A DNA stretch of 64,000 nt from Comamonas sp. JUb58 (GTDB taxonomy: Bacteria > Pseudomonadota > Gammaproteobacteria > Burkholderiales > Burkholderiaceae_C), in the NCBI RefSeq assembly GCF_004364775.1, contig NZ_SOAL01000004.1, forward strand, positions 62,001 to 126,000. Reading direction: 5' to 3'. The notes under the pieces are model-generated. The model had not been told where the DNA came from, did no database searches, and saw nothing but the letters and a program-made list of their open reading frames with translations. Position 1 is the first letter of the stretch; the number at the start of each line of letters is the position of its first letter. Shown one piece after another: positions 17,780 through 26,401 of the stretch. The position numbers were made by a program, and so were the translations under genes.

Positions 17780-17888
17780 AGTTTTACAGTGAACGCTCTG
17801 TATCCACTTCCGAGCACAGCAACATGGCACACCTTCCCCCATCCATCGATATCGCCCTGGCCCACCCATCCAACGCGGAGGCCTGAGC

Positions 17889-18932
17889 ATGCGCATGGAT
17901 TTCCAGACCGAACACCCGCTGCAAGCGCTCTGGCGCCTGACCGCCATCCCGCTGCAAAGCCAGGCACTGGCGCAAGCGCTGGCGCACCAGCTCTTTGCGC
18001 ATTTGGCCCAGCCCGCCAGCGCCAGCACCGTCGCAGAACGCCTGGGCCTGCACCCAGGCGCCTGCGCCATCTGGCTGGAGCTGCTGTGGAGCATGGACCT
18101 GCTCAGCCGCCAGCAAGCTTCTGATGCGGCTGACGGCAGCGCAGGCGAGGCACTGTTCTGCAGCTCCGCGCTGGCCCAGCGCTATTTTCTGGAAGCCGCA
18201 CCCGACTATTGCGGTCAGGCCTGGCAGTACCGCCAGCAGGCCTTGTCCGGCCTGGCTGCGCAGTGGCCGCAGTGGCTGGCCCAGGGCCAGGTGGCAATGA
18301 CGGCGCCACCCGGCAGCTGGGCCCAGGCGGCCAGGGTGCAGATTGCGCAAGAGCAGCGCGCGATAACGGTGCCGGCCATCCAGCATCTGCTGGCACAGCT
18401 CGGCCCATTGCCGGCCACCGGGCGCTTGCTGGATCTGGGCGGCGGCCCTGGCCACATAGGCATCGCGCTGGCCCAACAACTGCCGCAATGGCAGGGCATG
18501 GTCTGCGATGAGCCCGCCACGGCAGCCGTAGCGGCCGAGAACATTGCCCAGGCTGGCTTGGCGGCGCGCATGGGCGCACAGGGCTGCGATGTGCAGCAGC
18601 AGGACTACGGCCAGGGCTATGACCTGATCTGGTGCTCTTCGGTGCTGCACTTTCTGCCGGACCCGGCCCAGGCTGTGCGCGGCATGTGGGAGGCCTTGAA
18701 CGCCGGCGGCCTGCTGCTGCTGGCCCATGCCGAGCGGCCCGATGACCCGGCGATGGCCGCCTGCGTCTTGCCCTTTTATGCCGGCCTGGTGCTGCGCGGC
18801 CATTACCTGCCCCGCCCGGGCGACATGGCCCGGCATATGGCGGCCGGCGGTTTTGGGCAGATCCGCGCGCTGGGGCGGCTGGATTTCCCGATGGCACCGG
18901 TCTGGCTGCATGCGGGGCGCAAGTCGGCGTAA
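17889..18932 (+). CDS. SAM-dependent O-methyltransferase family 2-like protein
   Basis: 347 residues. The N-terminal winged-helix dimerisation domain (STVAERLGLHPGACAIWLELLWSMDLLSR) is typical of acetylserotonin/hydroxyindole-type and polyketide O-methyltransferases. It is followed by a Rossmann class I methyltransferase domain with SAM motif LLDLGGGPGHIGIAL near residue 181 and the post-motif YDLIWCSSVLHFLPDP. GGAGG lies 8 nt before the ATG at 17889; the ATG two codons later is an alternative. Substrate unknown. The Fur-like box and PchR-like neighbour suggest a small iron-related metabolite, but no biosynthetic partners are adjacent. Confidence 0.85.
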   Translation: MRMDFQTEHPLQALWRLTAIPLQSQALAQALAHQLFAHLAQPASASTVAERLGLHPGACAIWLELLWSMDLLSRQQASDAADGSAGEALFCSSALAQRYFLEAAPDYCGQAWQYRQQALSGLAAQWPQWLAQGQVAMTAPPGSWAQAARVQIAQEQRAITVPAIQHLLAQLGPLPATGRLLDLGGGPGHIGIALAQQLPQWQGMVCDEPATAAVAAENIAQAGLAARMGAQGCDVQQQDYGQGYDLIWCSSVLHFLPDPAQAVRGMWEALNAGGLLLLAHAERPDDPAMAACVLPFYAGLVLRGHYLPRPGDMARHMAAGGFGQIRALGRLDFPMAPVWLHAGRKSA

Positions 18933-19135
18933 GGCTCGCTAAATCAAAGCCTTGCAATGTTTCAGGCTCAGGCCGCCAAGGCCATCAGCCGACTGAAACC
19001 AGAGGTTTTGCAGAAAAGAAAGCCATCCTATGCAATAATGGAGGGCTTTTATTGCGGAAAGTACGCCCAGTTTACTGGGATGCAGAGGTTGCATCCGGCT
19101 TGGCACGGCTCCCGCACTTGACCTAAGGAAGAATC

Positions 19136-19381
19136 ATGAAAGAAGGCATTCACCCAGACTACCGCGAAGTGTTGTTCGTGGACCTGTCCAACGGCTTCAA
19201 GTTTGTGACCCGCTCCTGCGTGAACACCAAGGAAACCGAAACCTTCGAAGGCAAGGAATACCCGCTGTTCAAGCTGGATACCTCGTCTGAGTCGCACCCT
19301 TTCTACACCGGCACCCAAAAGTCGGTGGACAACATGGGCGGCCGTGTGGAGCGTTTCCGCAACCGTTTCGGCAAGAAGTAA
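19136..19381 (+). CDS. rpmE2: 50S ribosomal protein bL31, type B (zinc-free)
   Basis: 81-residue bL31 of the long, non-zinc (C-minus) type: [20 protein letters not shown], with the conserved SHPFYTG and [10 protein letters not shown]. Only one cysteine is present, so no zinc site. It bridges the 50S and 30S subunits. AAGGAA precedes the ATG. In bacteria with both forms type B is Zur-controlled; I see no Zur-like palindrome upstream, so here it may be the housekeeping form. Followed by tandem terminators. The 203-bp upstream gap contains a plausible promoter near 19006-19036 and nothing else. Confidence 0.97.
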   Translation: MKEGIHPDYREVLFVDLSNGFKFVTRSCVNTKETETFEGKEYPLFKLDTSSESHPFYTGTQKSVDNMGGRVERFRNRFGKK

Positions 19382-19393
19382 TTTGCTTTTGGC

Positions 19394-19475
19394 AAAAGGG
19401 CTTCGGGCTGCAAGGCCTGTTGCCCTTTTTGTCTTGGCAATCCAAAGGCAGTGCGACACCGTACTGCCTTTTTTT
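19394..19475 (+). terminator. Tandem intrinsic terminators after rpmE2
   Basis: AAAAGGGC (19394-19401) with GCCCTTTT (19432-19439), then a second hairpin AAAGGCAGT (19444-19452) with ACTGCCTTT (19463-19471) and a T7 run. The double arrangement suits a highly expressed ribosomal protein gene. Confidence 0.88.
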
Positions 19476-19576
19476 ATTGACCCGCTTGTTGGACCGGCAG
19501 AGAATGCGCGGTTCTCCTACATTTCTGGTTCAGGGCCTGCTAAGCTGCTGAGCCTTGCCTCCTCTGGTAACCCCGT

Positions 19577-21289
19577 GTGAATTTTCCGACCCCAGCCATC
19601 GTCTCCCAAGCCGCTGTACGCCCCCTGCCGCGTGCGCTCCTGCTGCTGCTCTGCCTGGCCTATGTGGTGCCCGGCTTTGTGGCCCGCGCGCCCTGGAAGA
19701 CCTTGGACATCACCAGCTATGGCTACGCCCTGGCGCTGGCAGAAGGCCGGACTCCCTGGTTGGCACCGGAGATTCTGGGCCTGAGCCCGGACACCGAGGG
19801 CCTGATTCCCTACTGGCTGGGCGCCTGGGCGATCCAGGCCTTTGGCGACGTCATCTCACCCGAGCTGGCCAGCCGCCTGCCCTTTGCCGCCCTGCTCTGG
19901 CTGGCCCTGATGGCCACCTGGTATGCCGTCTACTACCTCGCCCGCAGCCCGGGCGCAGGCCCGGTGGCCTTTGCCTTTGGTGGTGAGGCCAACGAGATTG
20001 ACTATGCCCGCGCGATGGCCGATGGCGGCCTGCTCGCACTGATTGCCTGCTTGGGCCTGGCCCAGCCCTCGCACGAGGCCAGCAGCTATGTGGTGCAGCT
20101 GTCGGGTGTCTGCTTTGTGTTCTATGCAGCCGCCTGCATCCCCATCCGCTTTGGCACACCGCTGTGCGTGGGGGCCATCGGCCTGGTGATGCTGGCACTG
20201 AGCGGCGCGCCCACCTATGCGGTCTGCCTGGGCCTGGGCGTGGCCCTGATCTTGGCGCTTACCCCTGTCGATGCCAAGCTGCGCGCACGCAGCCTGCAGG
20301 CCGCCGGTGCCTTTGCGATCCTGGGCGTGGCCGCCTTGCTGCTGGCCGTCTACCTGCACCAGTGGCAATGGCGCATCCTGCCGGCCGAGCACTTCCGCCA
20401 GCTGCGCCCGCTGTTTGAGCTGGTGGTCTGGTATGTCTGGCCGGCCTGGCCCTTGGCGCTGTGGTCGCTGTGGATCTGGCGCCGCCAGGTCGCCGACTGG
20501 CGCTTTGTGCACCGACATCTCTGGCTGCCCATCCTGCTGGGAGCCCTGGCCCTGGTCAACACCATCATCACCACCCCGTCTGATCGCGCACTGCTGCTGG
20601 GCCTGCCCGCGTTTGCGGCGCTGGCCGCCTTTGCGCTGCCCACCTTCCGCCGCGCCATGGCGGCGCTGATCGACTGGTTCACCTTGCTGTTTTTCAGCGC
20701 GGCGGCTATCACCATCTGGGTGATCTGGCTGGCGGTCTACACCGGCACGCCAGCCAAGCCAGCGGCCAATGTGGCCCGCATTGCCCCCGAGTTTGTCGCG
20801 CAGTTCTCGCTGCCGCAGTTTGTTATCGCTGCGCTGGCCACCTTGGCCTGGTGCGCGCTGGCCTTTTGGCGTGCCCGCCGCAACCGACCCGAGATCTGGC
20901 GCAGCCTGGTGCTGCCCGCTGGCGGCACCGTGCTCAGTTGGATCTTGCTGATGAGCATCTGGATGCCCATGCTGGACTACGGCCGCAGCTACACCGCCCA
21001 GGTGCAGGCGCTGGCCAAGGTGCTGCCGCCACCGGCATCGGCCGGCTGTGTGGCCACCTGGGGCCTGAGCCGCTCGCAGATCGTGGCCATGCAGGCCCAG
21101 GGCGGCTGGCAGCTCAAGACCTTGAACGACCCGAGCAGCGACGGCTGCAACTGGCTGGCCATGCCGCTGGAATCGCAGCGCACCCCGAGCAACGAGGTGC
21201 TGGGCCCTGAGTGGAAGCGCCTGGCTGCCGTGGCCCGCCCGACCGACAAGAACGCGGAGATCGTCATCTACCGTCGTCAAGCGAATTGA
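19577..21289 (+). CDS. Polytopic membrane protein, GT-C glycosyltransferase-like
   Basis: 570 residues with about 11-12 predicted transmembrane helices and a soluble C-terminal domain of about 100 residues. The first periplasmic loop contains LDITSYGYALALAEGRTPWLAPEILG, then TEGLIPYWLGAWAIQ. This loop-plus-helices layout resembles ArnT/PMT-type GT-C glycosyltransferases that use polyprenyl-phosphate sugars; the acidic loop residues could be catalytic, but the classical DE or DD pair is not obvious. GTG start at 19577 with no strong SD. It is followed after 8 nt by a MATE exporter gene, so the two are probably co-transcribed. Substrate unknown. Confidence 0.72.
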   Translation: MNFPTPAIVSQAAVRPLPRALLLLLCLAYVVPGFVARAPWKTLDITSYGYALALAEGRTPWLAPEILGLSPDTEGLIPYWLGAWAIQAFGDVISPELASRLPFAALLWLALMATWYAVYYLARSPGAGPVAFAFGGEANEIDYARAMADGGLLALIACLGLAQPSHEASSYVVQLSGVCFVFYAAACIPIRFGTPLCVGAIGLVMLALSGAPTYAVCLGLGVALILALTPVDAKLRARSLQAAGAFAILGVAALLLAVYLHQWQWRILPAEHFRQLRPLFELVVWYVWPAWPLALWSLWIWRRQVADWRFVHRHLWLPILLGALALVNTIITTPSDRALLLGLPAFAALAAFALPTFRRAMAALIDWFTLLFFSAAAITIWVIWLAVYTGTPAKPAANVARIAPEFVAQFSLPQFVIAALATLAWCALAFWRARRNRPEIWRSLVLPAGGTVLSWILLMSIWMPMLDYGRSYTAQVQALAKVLPPPASAGCVATWGLSRSQIVAMQAQGGWQLKTLNDPSSDGCNWLAMPLESQRTPSNEVLGPEWKRLAAVARPTDKNAEIVIYRRQAN

Positions 21290-21297
21290 CGGTGCCT

Positions 21298-22677
21298 ATG
21301 CGGGAGAGCTTGACGCGCCTGCTGGCAGGCCGCGATATGCGGGTGCTGGCCAAACATGCGGGCACCGTGTTTGTCGGCCAGATCGCCGTGATGGGCTTTG
21401 GCGTGGTCGACACCATCGTCGCCGGCCGCCATGCCGAGGCCTCGCTGGCGGCGCTGTCGGTGGGCTCGGCCATCTTTGTGACGGTCTATGTCTCGCTGAT
21501 GGGCCTGCTGCAGGCGCTGATGCCGATCTGGTCGGAGATGCACGGCGCGCGCCGCCATGCCGACATTGGCGCCTCGCTGCGCCAGTCCCTCTACATCTGC
21601 CTGGCAGCCACCTTGCTGGGCTGGGCCGTGCTGTTCAACCCCGCGCCCATCCTGCGCTGGACCGAGGTGCCGCAAGAGCTGCAAGCGCTGGTCAAAAGCT
21701 ACCTGGCCATCATCGGCTGGAGCCTGCCGGCCGCGCTGCTGTTCCGTATTTTCAGCACCCTGAGCCAGTCGCTGGGCAAGCCCAAGATGGTCACCTGGCT
21801 GCAGGCCATGTCCTTGCTGGTCAAGCTGCCGCTGTCGGTCTGGTTCACCTTTGGCGGCCTGGGCCTGGCACCGATGGGCGTGCTGGGCTGCGCCTGGGCC
21901 ACCTTTCTGGTCAATTTCCTGCTCTGCGGCCTGGGCTGGTGGCTGCTGCGCAGCCAGTCCGTCTATGCGCCGGCAGCTATCTGGCGCCGCCTGGAGCGAC
22001 CGCACTGGCCCACCTTGGCACAGTTTGCGCAGATGGGTGTGCCGGCCAGCCTGTCGATCCTGGTCGAGATCACCTCCTTCACCTTGATGGCGCTCTATGT
22101 GGCGCGCATGGGCACAGCCTCGTCGGCGGCGCACCAGATTGCCGCCAATGTCACCGCGCTGATGTACATGGTGCCGCTGTCCTTGGCCATTGCAACCAGC
22201 GCCCGCGCCAGCTACTGGCGCGGCGCGGGCGATGAGGCGCGGGCACGCCAGGTGGTGTTTCTGGGCCTGTTCAGCGCCATGGGCTTGGCAGCCAGCTTGG
22301 CGCTGCTGGTCTGGCTGAGCAAGGGCTGGATTGTGCCGATCTACACCAGCACGCCGGAGGTGGCAGCCATTGCGCTGGGCCTGCTGGGCTGGGTCAGCCT
22401 CTACCACCTGGCCGATGCGAGCCAGACCGTGTCCATCTTTGTGCTGCGCAGCTACCGCATCACCGTCACGCCTTTGCTGGTGTACTGCAGCCTGCTCTGG
22501 GGTGTGGGCCTGTGGGGCGGCTTCCAGCTGGCCTACCACGGCCTGGCGGGCCGCCCGGCGATGGCATCGCCGGTCGCCTTCTGGATGTGCGCCGCCTATG
22601 CGCTGATGCTGGCGGCCGCCTGCTTCCTGGTCTTGCTGCACCGGGTGACCGCTCGCGCGGTACGCCAGAGCCGTTAA
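21298..22677 (+). CDS. MATE-family multidrug/metabolite efflux transporter
   Basis: 459-residue inner-membrane exporter with about 12 helices in two halves: VFVGQIAVMGFGVVDTIVAGRHAEASLAALSVG in the first and AHQIAANVTALMYMVPLSLAIATS in the second, both NorM/MATE hallmarks. It extrudes cationic compounds using Na+ or H+. Start at the ATG at 21298; an in-frame GTG at 21292 would add two residues. It begins 8 nt after the GT-C-like gene and its TAA overlaps the convergent phoR stop by 4 nt. Specific substrate not predictable. Confidence 0.92.
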   Translation: MRESLTRLLAGRDMRVLAKHAGTVFVGQIAVMGFGVVDTIVAGRHAEASLAALSVGSAIFVTVYVSLMGLLQALMPIWSEMHGARRHADIGASLRQSLYICLAATLLGWAVLFNPAPILRWTEVPQELQALVKSYLAIIGWSLPAALLFRIFSTLSQSLGKPKMVTWLQAMSLLVKLPLSVWFTFGGLGLAPMGVLGCAWATFLVNFLLCGLGWWLLRSQSVYAPAAIWRRLERPHWPTLAQFAQMGVPASLSILVEITSFTLMALYVARMGTASSAAHQIAANVTALMYMVPLSLAIATSARASYWRGAGDEARARQVVFLGLFSAMGLAASLALLVWLSKGWIVPIYTSTPEVAAIALGLLGWVSLYHLADASQTVSIFVLRSYRITVTPLLVYCSLLWGVGLWGGFQLAYHGLAGRPAMASPVAFWMCAAYALMLAAACFLVLLHRVTARAVRQSR

Positions 22678-24023
22678 ACGAGTTCTTCGGTCAGCTGCTT
22701 GCGCACCCGCGACGGCGGGAACACCACGCTGAATTCCGACCCCTTGCCGATCGTGCTGCGGATCTGCAGCTGCGCGCCATGGCGCTGCAGCACATGCTTG
22801 ACGATGGCCAGGCCCAGGCCGGTGCCGCCGGTATCGCGCGAGCGGCTGCGGTCAAGGCGGTAGAAGCGCTCGGTCAGGCGCGGGATGTGCTCGGGCGCAA
22901 TGCCCGGGCCGGTGTCGGTGACGCTGACACGCCCCGAGCCATCGGGCTGGCGCATGAACTGCACGCGGATCTCGCCGCCTGCCGGCGTGTAGCGCACGGC
23001 ATTGTTGACCAGATTGGACAGCGCGCTTTGCAGCTCATTGCCGGCACCGGCCAGCTCGTAGCTGCCTGCATCGGCTTCCGCATCCGGAAAGAACAGCTGC
23101 AGGGGCTTGTCGCCCTCCTTGGCGATCATGCGTGCCAGGCCGCGTGCATCCTCTTCGCAGCGCTTGAGCAAGCCTTCCACGCTGACCCATTCATTGAGGC
23201 TGGGCGGTGGATTGCCTTCCAGGCGCGACAAGGTCAACAGGTCAACCACCAGGCCTTGCATGCGGTGGGCCTGGTTGGACATCAGGCCCAGGTACTGGGT
23301 GCGCTCTTCGGCGCTCAGCGGCAGGGTCTGCAGGGTTTCGATAAAGCCGGCCAGCACCGTCAGCGGCGTGCGGATCTCGTGCGAGACATTGGCCACAAAG
23401 TCGCGCCGCATCGCGTCCGCCAACTCCATCGAGGTCACATCGCGCGACAGCAGCAGCTTGCGGTTGCCGCCGTAGGGAAACATCTGTACCGACATGCGCA
23501 TCGGGCTGGCCGCGCGCATCACCGGGCTGATCATCACCACATCCTTGCTGAAGTTGTTGGCGTTGAAATAGCCGATGAACTCCGGCGCGCGCACCAGGTT
23601 GGTGATGACCTGCATGTGGTCGCGCTCGAGATTGAAGCCGAAGTGGTCGCAGGCGGTCTGGTTGCACCACTCGATGTGGCTGTGCTCATCGAGCAGCACC
23701 ACGCCATTGGGCGAGGCCTGGATGGCCGTCAGCACCTGGTGCAGCCGGTCATCGGACTGCGCCTCGTTCTTTTGCAGCTGGCGCACCAGGCGCCGCGCCC
23801 GATCGGCTGCCTCGCCCCACATGCCCATCAGCTGCGGGGCGCTGTCCGCGTCGCCGTACCGCAGCCATGCCACGACCTTGTTACCCCGCCACAAATCCGT
23901 GACAAACCAGCACCAGGCACCGATGACAGCCGCTATCAAAGCGCCATGCCACTGCCCCAGCCACCAACCCAGGGCCGCGCCCAGGGCCTGAAAAACCAAA
24001 AAACTGACGATGCGAAACAGCAT
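22674..24023 (-). CDS. phoR: Phosphate-regulon sensor histidine kinase PhoR
   Basis: 449-residue inner-membrane kinase. Two N-terminal helices (residues about 5-42) precede a PAS domain (residues about 95-200), then a DHp domain with phospho-acceptor His215 in VANVSHEIRTPL, and a CA domain with the N box (LSNLVNNAVRYTP) and GTGLGLAIVKH. It phosphorylates PhoB when the Pst transporter signals low phosphate. It follows phoB by 105 nt, but that gap holds two hairpins, one a good terminator, so its level is probably set below PhoB. AGG before the ATG at 24023. Confidence 0.96.
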   Translation of the reverse strand: MLFRIVSFLVFQALGAALGWWLGQWHGALIAAVIGAWCWFVTDLWRGNKVVAWLRYGDADSAPQLMGMWGEAADRARRLVRQLQKNEAQSDDRLHQVLTAIQASPNGVVLLDEHSHIEWCNQTACDHFGFNLERDHMQVITNLVRAPEFIGYFNANNFSKDVVMISPVMRAASPMRMSVQMFPYGGNRKLLLSRDVTSMELADAMRRDFVANVSHEIRTPLTVLAGFIETLQTLPLSAEERTQYLGLMSNQAHRMQGLVVDLLTLSRLEGNPPPSLNEWVSVEGLLKRCEEDARGLARMIAKEGDKPLQLFFPDAEADAGSYELAGAGNELQSALSNLVNNAVRYTPAGGEIRVQFMRQPDGSGRVSVTDTGPGIAPEHIPRLTERFYRLDRSRSRDTGGTGLGLAIVKHVLQRHGAQLQIRSTIGKGSEFSVVFPPSRVRKQLTEELV

Positions 24024-24040
24024 GCAGGCCTAACGCTCAA

Positions 24041-24119
24041 AAACAAAAAAAGCTGCGACCAGCGCAGCCTACAAAACCGAAGGTGCCCGAATGCGGCAGT
24101 ATCTCCGCATCCGGGGCAC
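24041..24119 (-). terminator. Two hairpins including an intrinsic terminator between phoB and phoR
   Basis: Distal to phoB: GTGCCC/GGGCAC plus ATGCGG/CCGCAT stem (24083-24119). Then a GCTGCG/CGCAGC hairpin (24052-24068) followed on the minus strand by U7. The U-run ends about 18 nt before the phoR ATG. Confidence 0.78.
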
Positions 24120-24128
24120 GGTGCAAGG

Positions 24129-24836
24129 CTAAGCGCGCTGCAAAGCCTGGGGCTGACCGGTGATGCGGTAGCCGGCACCACGCACGGTCTCCACCATCAC
24201 ATTGGCAGCACCCAAGGCCTCGCGCAGACGCTTGACATGGACGTCCACGGTGCGCTCTTCGATGAACACATGGTCACCCCAGACCTTGTCCAGCAGTTGC
24301 GAGCGCGAGTGGACACGCTCGGCATGCTTCATCAAAAAGTGCAGCAGCTTGAACTCGGTGGGACCGAGCTTGAGCAACTCACCCTGGAAGGTCACGCGGT
24401 GCGTGGCCGCGTCCAGAACCAACTCGCCAATTGTCACACTGTCGTTGACCTGCTCGGGAATGCGCCGACGCAGCACCGCACGGATGCGGGCCAGCAGTTC
24501 CTGGGTGGAGAAAGGCTTGGTGATGTAGTCATCGGCACCGGCATCCAAACCGGCGATCTTGTCGGGCTCGTCGCCGCGGGCCGTCAGCATGATGATGGGA
24601 ATGCCCTTGACGCGGGCATCGGCACGCCATTTGCGCGCCAGCGACAGGCCGCTTTGGCCCGGCAGCATCCAGTCCAGCAAGATCACATCCGGCAGCACGG
24701 CGTCCAATTCACGCTGTGCGGCATCACCATCCTCTGCCCAGATCGGCAGGCAGCCGTTGTGTCGCAGGTTCACCGCGATCAGCTCGGCAATCGCGGGCTC
24801 GTCTTCGACAATGAGAACGCGTGGCAGTTTTTTCAT
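24129..24836 (-). CDS. phoB: Phosphate-regulon response regulator PhoB
   Basis: 235-residue OmpR-type activator. The receiver domain has the acidic pocket EDE (residues 11-13), phospho-acceptor Asp55 in LLDWMLPG, and the conserved Thr and Lys (MLTARG, ITKPFS). The winged-helix DNA-binding domain (residues about 130-228) has RVHSRSQLLDKVWG and the recognition helix ERTVDVHVKRLREAL. It binds 11-bp direct-repeat Pho boxes; such sites lie before pstS and olsB in this window. It follows phoU by 10 nt. Confidence 0.97.
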   Translation of the reverse strand: MKKLPRVLIVEDEPAIAELIAVNLRHNGCLPIWAEDGDAAQRELDAVLPDVILLDWMLPGQSGLSLARKWRADARVKGIPIIMLTARGDEPDKIAGLDAGADDYITKPFSTQELLARIRAVLRRRIPEQVNDSVTIGELVLDAATHRVTFQGELLKLGPTEFKLLHFLMKHAERVHSRSQLLDKVWGDHVFIEERTVDVHVKRLREALGAANVMVETVRGAGYRITGQPQALQRA

Positions 24837-24846
24837 AACTCAGGCT

Positions 24847-25548
24847 TTACAAAACACTCGATTCAATTTCTTGCATGGTGGTGTGGCGCACATCGATACC
24901 CTTGACCAGGTAAATGATGAGTTCGGCAACGTTCTTGGAGTGGTCACCAATGCGCTCGATGGCCTTGGCCAGGAACAGCAGGTCCAGGCTGGGCGAGATC
25001 TTGCGGGGATCTTCCATCATGTAGGTGATCAGCTTGCGCACAAAACCGTCGAACTCGGCATCGATCAGGTCGTCTTCCTTGAGGATCGACACGGCAGCCG
25101 TGGTGTCCAGGCGGGCAAAGGCGTCCAGGGTCTTGCGCAGCAGGCCCGAGGCCAGCTCGGCGGCCACACGCAGGTCAGAGGTAGGCAGCGAGCGCGCTGC
25201 GCCGCTGTCGATGATGGAGCCGACCATGCGGGCCATCTTGTGGGCCTCGTCACCCATGCGCTCCAGATTGGCCGTGGCCTTGGAGAATGCGATCAACAGG
25301 CGCAGATCGCGGGCCGTGGGCTGGCGACGGGCAATGATGGTCGACAGTTCGTAGTCGATGTCCACTTCCAGCTGGTTGACGCGCTTTTCCTGCTCCTCGA
25401 CACGCTCGACGGCCTCGGTGCTGAACTGCGACAGCGCGTAGATGGCCTGCTGGATCTGGGACTCGACCAGACCGCCCAGTTCCATCACCCGCGAGGAGAT
25501 GCTGTTGAGCTCGCTGTCGAACTGCGATGAGAGATGTTTTTCTGTCAT
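24847..25548 (-). CDS. phoU: Phosphate signalling protein PhoU
   Basis: 233-residue all-helical protein of two PhoU repeats. It starts SSQFDSELNSISSRVMELGGLVE and carries the metal-binding signatures ERMGDEAHKMARM and ERIGDHSKNVAELI. It links the Pst transporter to PhoR, damping the regulon when phosphate is ample and restraining Pst uptake. It lies between pstB (42 nt) and phoB (10 nt) in the pst-pho operon. Confidence 0.97.
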   Translation of the reverse strand: MTEKHLSSQFDSELNSISSRVMELGGLVESQIQQAIYALSQFSTEAVERVEEQEKRVNQLEVDIDYELSTIIARRQPTARDLRLLIAFSKATANLERMGDEAHKMARMVGSIIDSGAARSLPTSDLRVAAELASGLLRKTLDAFARLDTTAAVSILKEDDLIDAEFDGFVRKLITYMMEDPRKISPSLDLLFLAKAIERIGDHSKNVAELIIYLVKGIDVRHTTMQEIESSVL

Positions 25549-25590
25549 ATCAGGCTCTTTTCGTTGTAGTGATTGGCGTGACCGCGCGGC

Positions 25591-26382
25591 TTAGCCGAAA
25601 CGACCGGTGATGTAGTCTTCGGTCTCTTTGCGCTGGGGCTTGAAGAACATCTGCTCGGTGGCACCGAACTCCATCAGGCTGCCCAGGTACATGTAGGCGG
25701 TGAAGTCGCTGCAGCGGGCGGCCTGCTGCATGTTGTGGGTCACGATCACCACGGTGTAGTCGTCCTTCAGCTCGGCGATCAGCTCTTCGATCTTGGCCGT
25801 GGAGATAGGGTCCAGCGCCGAGCATGGCTCGTCGAGCAGCAGCACTTCGGGCTTGATCGCGATACCGCGGGCAATGCACAGACGTTGCTGCTGACCGCCG
25901 GAGAGGCCCGAGCCGCTCTGGCCCAGCTTGTCCTTGACTTCGGTCCACAGCGCAGCCTTGCGCAGCGCCCATTCCACGCGCTCTTCCATGTCGCTCTTGC
26001 TCAGGTCTTCGAACAGCTTCACGCCAAAGGCGATGTTGTCGTAGATGGACATCGGGAACGGCGTGGGCTTTTGGAAGACCATGCCGACCTTGGCACGGAT
26101 CAGCGCCACGTCTTGCTTGCTGGTCAGCAGGTTTTCACCGTCCAGACCGATATGGCCTTCAGCGCGCTGCTCGGGATAGAGCTCGTACATGCGGTTGAAG
26201 GTGCGCAGCAGGGTCGACTTGCCGCAGCCCGAGGGGCCGATGAAGGCGGTGACCTTGTTTTCCGGGATTTCCAGGTTGATGTTCTTGAGCGCGTGGAACT
26301 TGCCGTAGTAGAAGTTCAGGTCACGCACCGAGATCTTGGAGTTCAGTGCACTGGCGTTAGCCGCATTGGTTTTTGTCAACAT
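25591..26382 (-). CDS. pstB: Phosphate ABC transporter ATP-binding protein
   Basis: 263-residue ATPase of the high-affinity phosphate importer. Walker [21 protein letters not shown] signature [16 protein letters not shown], Walker [14 protein letters not shown], and the PstB-typical [16 protein letters not shown]. Start chosen at the ATG at 26382 (AGGTGA upstream); a start 16 codons earlier would overlap pstA. It follows pstA by 19 nt. Confidence 0.97.
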   Translation of the reverse strand: MLTKTNAANASALNSKISVRDLNFYYGKFHALKNINLEIPENKVTAFIGPSGCGKSTLLRTFNRMYELYPEQRAEGHIGLDGENLLTSKQDVALIRAKVGMVFQKPTPFPMSIYDNIAFGVKLFEDLSKSDMEERVEWALRKAALWTEVKDKLGQSGSGLSGGQQQRLCIARGIAIKPEVLLLDEPCSALDPISTAKIEELIAELKDDYTVVIVTHNMQQAARCSDFTAYMYLGSLMEFGATEQMFFKPQRKETEDYITGRFG

Positions 26383-26401
26383 AGGGTTCACCTGTGAATA
26401 C

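Noticed and set aside
18933..19135. Zur box upstream of rpmE2
   Set aside because: No GTTATA-type palindrome is present in the 203-bp region.
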